DNA from: Chitinophaga japonensis
Lineage (GTDB): Bacteria > Bacteroidota > Bacteroidia > Chitinophagales > Chitinophagaceae
Reading direction: 5' to 3'
DNA: 64,000 nucleotides
Assembly: GCF_007830125.1 (NCBI RefSeq)
Contig: NZ_VLLG01000002.1
Coordinates: 124,001-188,000 of the forward strand
The position numbers and the translations under genes are program-made. The first letter of the stretch is position 1. Every line of letters begins with the position of its first letter. Shown piece by piece: positions 61,576 through 64,000 of the stretch. The notes below the pieces were generated by a model. That model saw nothing but the letters and a program-made list of their open reading frames with translations, did no database searches and was not told the origin of the DNA.

Positions 61576-63264
61576 TCAGGGGAAATGGCGCTTTAAGAAA
61601 GAGCTGGCCGCTTTAAGCTCCGGCCGGTCAGCACCACTGGCCATGCTTGCCAACTGCTGGTAGTAGCGCCGCGCTTTCCCCGGATCATGGCGCCGTTCTG
61701 CAGCCAGGCCGGCGCCATAAAGCCCATTAAACCGGTTAGGTCTTTGCTGCAGGCTTGCCTCATATGCATGCAGCGCCTCGGTGGGTTTGTTCATCTGCAA
61801 AAGCATATCTCCCAATAGTTCCCTTGCGGGCAGCACTTCCCCCGGCGTAACAGGGTGCTTCGGGGTATGATCTTCCATGTCGGCAGCAGCGCTCATCAAC
61901 GCCAATGCTTCGCTATCACGTCCTTCTTTGAACAGTATCCAGGCTTCAGCGGTTTTCACCTGTATCTGCACCTGGCCGGCCTTATACGGATCATTTTGCT
62001 TTACCAGCGTATCATGAAGCCGGACCAGGGTTTTCAACTCGGCTTTAGCTGCGTTGATATTACCAGTATTGACCAGGCCAAGCAGCCGGGTAAAATGTAT
62101 AATGCTCCTTTGCCAGGGATATGCCTGCCATGGAAAATGCGGCGGGTATACTTTCAGCGCCGCAGCCTCTTTCCATAGCCTGTTCTCAAGTAAATAGCGG
62201 GCGGGGATGGCGGCAAACGCATACGCAACCTTAAAATTCTCCGGGTACACTTCGGAAATGGTTTCCAGGTACCTGCATTGCGCTTTCGCCTGCCTGTTCT
62301 CCCCTTTCTGTAAACAGGCATATACCAGGTAGTCCATTCCATGGAGCTCCTCATCCCAATGTCCTTTGATACCCGCACTTTCAGCATAGCATTTTGCCGC
62401 CGCAGTGGCTGCCAGGTTGGATTGAATGGCTTCATCCCAAAGCCCCAGCCTGATAAAAATGTGAGAAGGCATATGCTGCGCGTGCGCAGATGATGGTGCA
62501 ACGGAAGCATACGCCCTGGCGGCGGGAAGGGCCAAAGCCGCCAGCTCCGGGTAGTCGTAACTATGGATAATATAATGTACGATGCCCGGGTGATAAGGCT
62601 CATTGGGGTATAAAGCTGTCAGTATACGGCCGGCTTTCCGCTGCCTGGTAAATGCGGTGTCTACCGGATCCGCAGCGCCATTGAGCGCCAGCGCATAGAA
62701 AATTGCCGCTTCCTTATCACCGGGATATGCAGTGTAGATCTTTTCCATTGCCTTTTCAAAGCGGCGGCTGCGGGTAGCATGATCTGTACGGTCCCAGGCA
62801 TTATAGAATGATGCGATTGCTGCTATATAGGCGGACTCTCTTTGGGATTTTTTTTCAAGTGACATGGCAATGGCAGCGGCCTTTGCGCCTTTCTCCAGTT
62901 CCGCCGGGGTAGAGGGGTTCCAGAGCGGGTGATAATTGCACATCGCTACGCCCCAATATGCCATGGCGCACTCCGGCGCTTCATCAATCACTTTTGCAAA
63001 AACTTTTTCTGCTTCATCGTATTCAAATGAGTGCAGCAGCGCTATGGCAAGGTTAAAGTCTTCCTGCGCCTTGCCGGAACAGGATGTTTTAAACCCTACA
63101 GTGCCTAGTTGTTTGTCGGGCGGACCGCAGAGGATCATCCGGCCTCTTTTAAGATCAATGGCGCTAACGGTTTCCGGGCGCTTACCCCGGCCGTTGCATG
63201 CCATGAGCGCTGACAACAGAAGTACCCCAAAAAAAGGGGAAAATTCCCTGTATAGCTTTTTCAT
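61576..63264 (-). CDS. TPR-repeat lipoprotein
   Basis: This 562-residue lipoprotein has a signal sequence ending in lipobox LMAC and TPR-like repeats through most of its length (for example LLHSFEYDEAEKVFAKVI near residue 76 and a cluster at the C-terminus, NKPTEALHAYEASLQQRP). Several conserved-looking histidine motifs (HYIIHSYDYP, HAQHMPSHIFIRLG, HGMDYL) resemble a widespread family of TPR proteins of unknown function and might bind metal. It is a single gene without an obvious operon partner. Confidence 0.82.
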   Translation of the reverse strand: MKKLYREFSPFFGVLLLSALMACNGRGKRPETVSAIDLKRGRMILCGPPDKQLGTVGFKTSCSGKAQEDFNLAIALLHSFEYDEAEKVFAKVIDEAPECAMAYWGVAMCNYHPLWNPSTPAELEKGAKAAAIAMSLEKKSQRESAYIAAIASFYNAWDRTDHATRSRRFEKAMEKIYTAYPGDKEAAIFYALALNGAADPVDTAFTRQRKAGRILTALYPNEPYHPGIVHYIIHSYDYPELAALALPAARAYASVAPSSAHAQHMPSHIFIRLGLWDEAIQSNLAATAAAKCYAESAGIKGHWDEELHGMDYLVYACLQKGENRQAKAQCRYLETISEVYPENFKVAYAFAAIPARYLLENRLWKEAAALKVYPPHFPWQAYPWQRSIIHFTRLLGLVNTGNINAAKAELKTLVRLHDTLVKQNDPYKAGQVQIQVKTAEAWILFKEGRDSEALALMSAAADMEDHTPKHPVTPGEVLPARELLGDMLLQMNKPTEALHAYEASLQQRPNRFNGLYGAGLAAERRHDPGKARRYYQQLASMASGADRPELKAASSFLKRHFP

Positions 63265-63609
63265 GTGGTTGCATTATTTTTGGGGCCTATAAAAGTTGCT
63301 GAAGATACCTGCCTGGCAGTTGTCCCTAAAGTACCGTCCTGTTCATTGTCACCGTTTATAATCGGGGTGATATTATCGTACAGCTAAGGTAGATAAAATT
63401 GCCCGGTTGCAAATAAAATCGGCTATTTATCGGTTTTAGCCGGTATTGGCTGCGGGAAATATTTTTGGCGGATACGGCAATTTTGTTAAATTTATTACCG
63501 GTTTTTCAAGAGAATGTGCTTGTTCGCAAGTGCCCCAACCCAATATCTTACATTATTGATCTGCCCTGAAAATTGATAAGCTTTTTCAATTAACCTTAAA
63601 ATTATCCCT
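63265..63609. other. 345-base spacer without a gene
   Basis: This AT-rich region lies between the divergent TPR lipoprotein and restriction-like genes. No exact TAnnTTTG element, heptad array or strong hairpin was found by eye. It presumably holds the promoters of both flanking genes. Confidence 0.4.
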
Positions 63610-64000
63610 ATGGATTTCAAAGATCAATTGAAGCAACTCGGTGAGCGCGTTGCCAAGCTCAAAGACCAGATCCTCACGGAAGAAGCCACCAAAAATGCCT
63701 TTGTAATGCCCTTTATTCAATGTCTCGGCTATGATGTGTTTAACCCCCTGGAAGTCGTGCCGGAGTTTATTGCGGATATCGGCATCAAGAAAGGCGAAAA
63801 AGTAGACTACGCCATCATGAAGGACAGCAAGCCTGCTATCCTGGTTGAATGCAAGCACTGGTCCGCCAATTTAGATCCCCATGACAGCCAGCTATTCCGG
63901 TATTTTCATTGCACTGCTGCAAGGTTCAGCATCCTTACCAATGGCATATCCTACCGGCTGTATACCGACCTGGCAGAGCCGAACAAAATGGATGAAAAGC
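63610..64000 (+). CDS. restriction endonuclease-like protein, N-terminal part (type I HsdR-N like)
   Basis: The gene runs off the right edge; 130 codons are visible. The sequence after a short coiled N-terminus has a PD-(D/E)XK nuclease-like core: an acidic residue in KVDYAIM, then ILVECKHW with the E-x-K pair, as in the HSDR_N family of type I restriction subunits and related stand-alone nucleases. The segment FSILTNGISYRLYTD is also typical. Whether it is a full restriction subunit, a small stand-alone enzyme or part of a defence cluster cannot be seen here. Confidence 0.75.
   Translation, partial: MDFKDQLKQLGERVAKLKDQILTEEATKNAFVMPFIQCLGYDVFNPLEVVPEFIADIGIKKGEKVDYAIMKDSKPAILVECKHWSANLDPHDSQLFRYFHCTAARFSILTNGISYRLYTDLAEPNKMDEK

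Overview
The window looks like a chromosomal segment of a Bacteroidota bacterium, most likely Chitinophagaceae (Chitinophaga-like). The reasons are: type IX secretion/gliding components (SprA, a DUF4835/PorD-type protein, a PorE-like OmpA protein and two secreted proteins with the gliding-motility C-terminal domain); the futalosine menaquinone genes mqnB and mqnD; a Bacteroidota-type omega subunit next to bamD; and many starts preceded by the Bacteroidota -7 promoter element TAnnTTTG. No tRNA, rRNA, CRISPR array or insertion sequence was seen.

Layout. 1-10.3 kb: end of pckA, then folD, queE, a PorE-like protein, a HAD acid phosphatase lipoprotein (minus), dprA, guaB, lnt and an alpha/beta hydrolase. 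10.3-15.0 kb: two tandem paralogous PKD proteins that are probable T9SS clients. 15.1-17.8 kb: an SDR, a small transcription unit with its own promoter and terminator, and mqo. 17.9-25.8 kb (minus): ruvA and the very large sprA. 25.9-32.3 kb: fabH, two tandem TPR histidine kinases, a NUDIX-type regulator and a GNAT acetyltransferase. 32.3-36.8 kb: fabD, folE, queD, mqnB, mqnD and a class IV aminotransferase. 36.8-42.4 kb (minus): bamD, rpoZ, coaBC, porD-like, DUF4296, scoA, scoB. 42.4-42.8 kb: a divergent spacer with a DnaA-box cluster and an MraZ-type operator. 42.8-59.1 kb: a complete dcw cell wall/division cluster (mraZ to ftsZ, without murF). 59.2-64 kb: an ECF41-type sigma factor after a secreted acetolactate decarboxylase, a DUF202 membrane protein, a TPR lipoprotein, and the start of a PD-(D/E)XK restriction-like gene.

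Functional links. FolE, QueD and QueE are successive steps toward the queuosine precursor preQ0. MqnB and MqnD make the menaquinone that Mqo reduces. SprA, the PorD-like and PorE-like proteins and the two PKD proteins form a secretion machine and its likely cargo. The dcw cluster is a nearly uninterrupted plus-strand run in which gene spacers are mostly filled by hairpins.

The most unusual signal is a shared architecture of the spacers. At about 17 loci they are built from degenerate 7-bp or 8-bp units (for example GGAAGTA, AAAGCAN, AAATCCC, GCACATCA), often in two inverted halves that can fold into long hairpins. These arrays run into genes: they encode the C-terminal residues of MqnB, FtsL and FtsW, supply the mraZ stop codon, overlap both stop codons at convergent junctions, and appear to encode the signal-peptide core of the PorD-like protein. 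Other points worth a second look are a histidine kinase that has lost its ATP-binding boxes beside an intact paralogue, the DnaA-box cluster upstream of mraZ, and a palindromic operator candidate in front of the NUDIX regulator.
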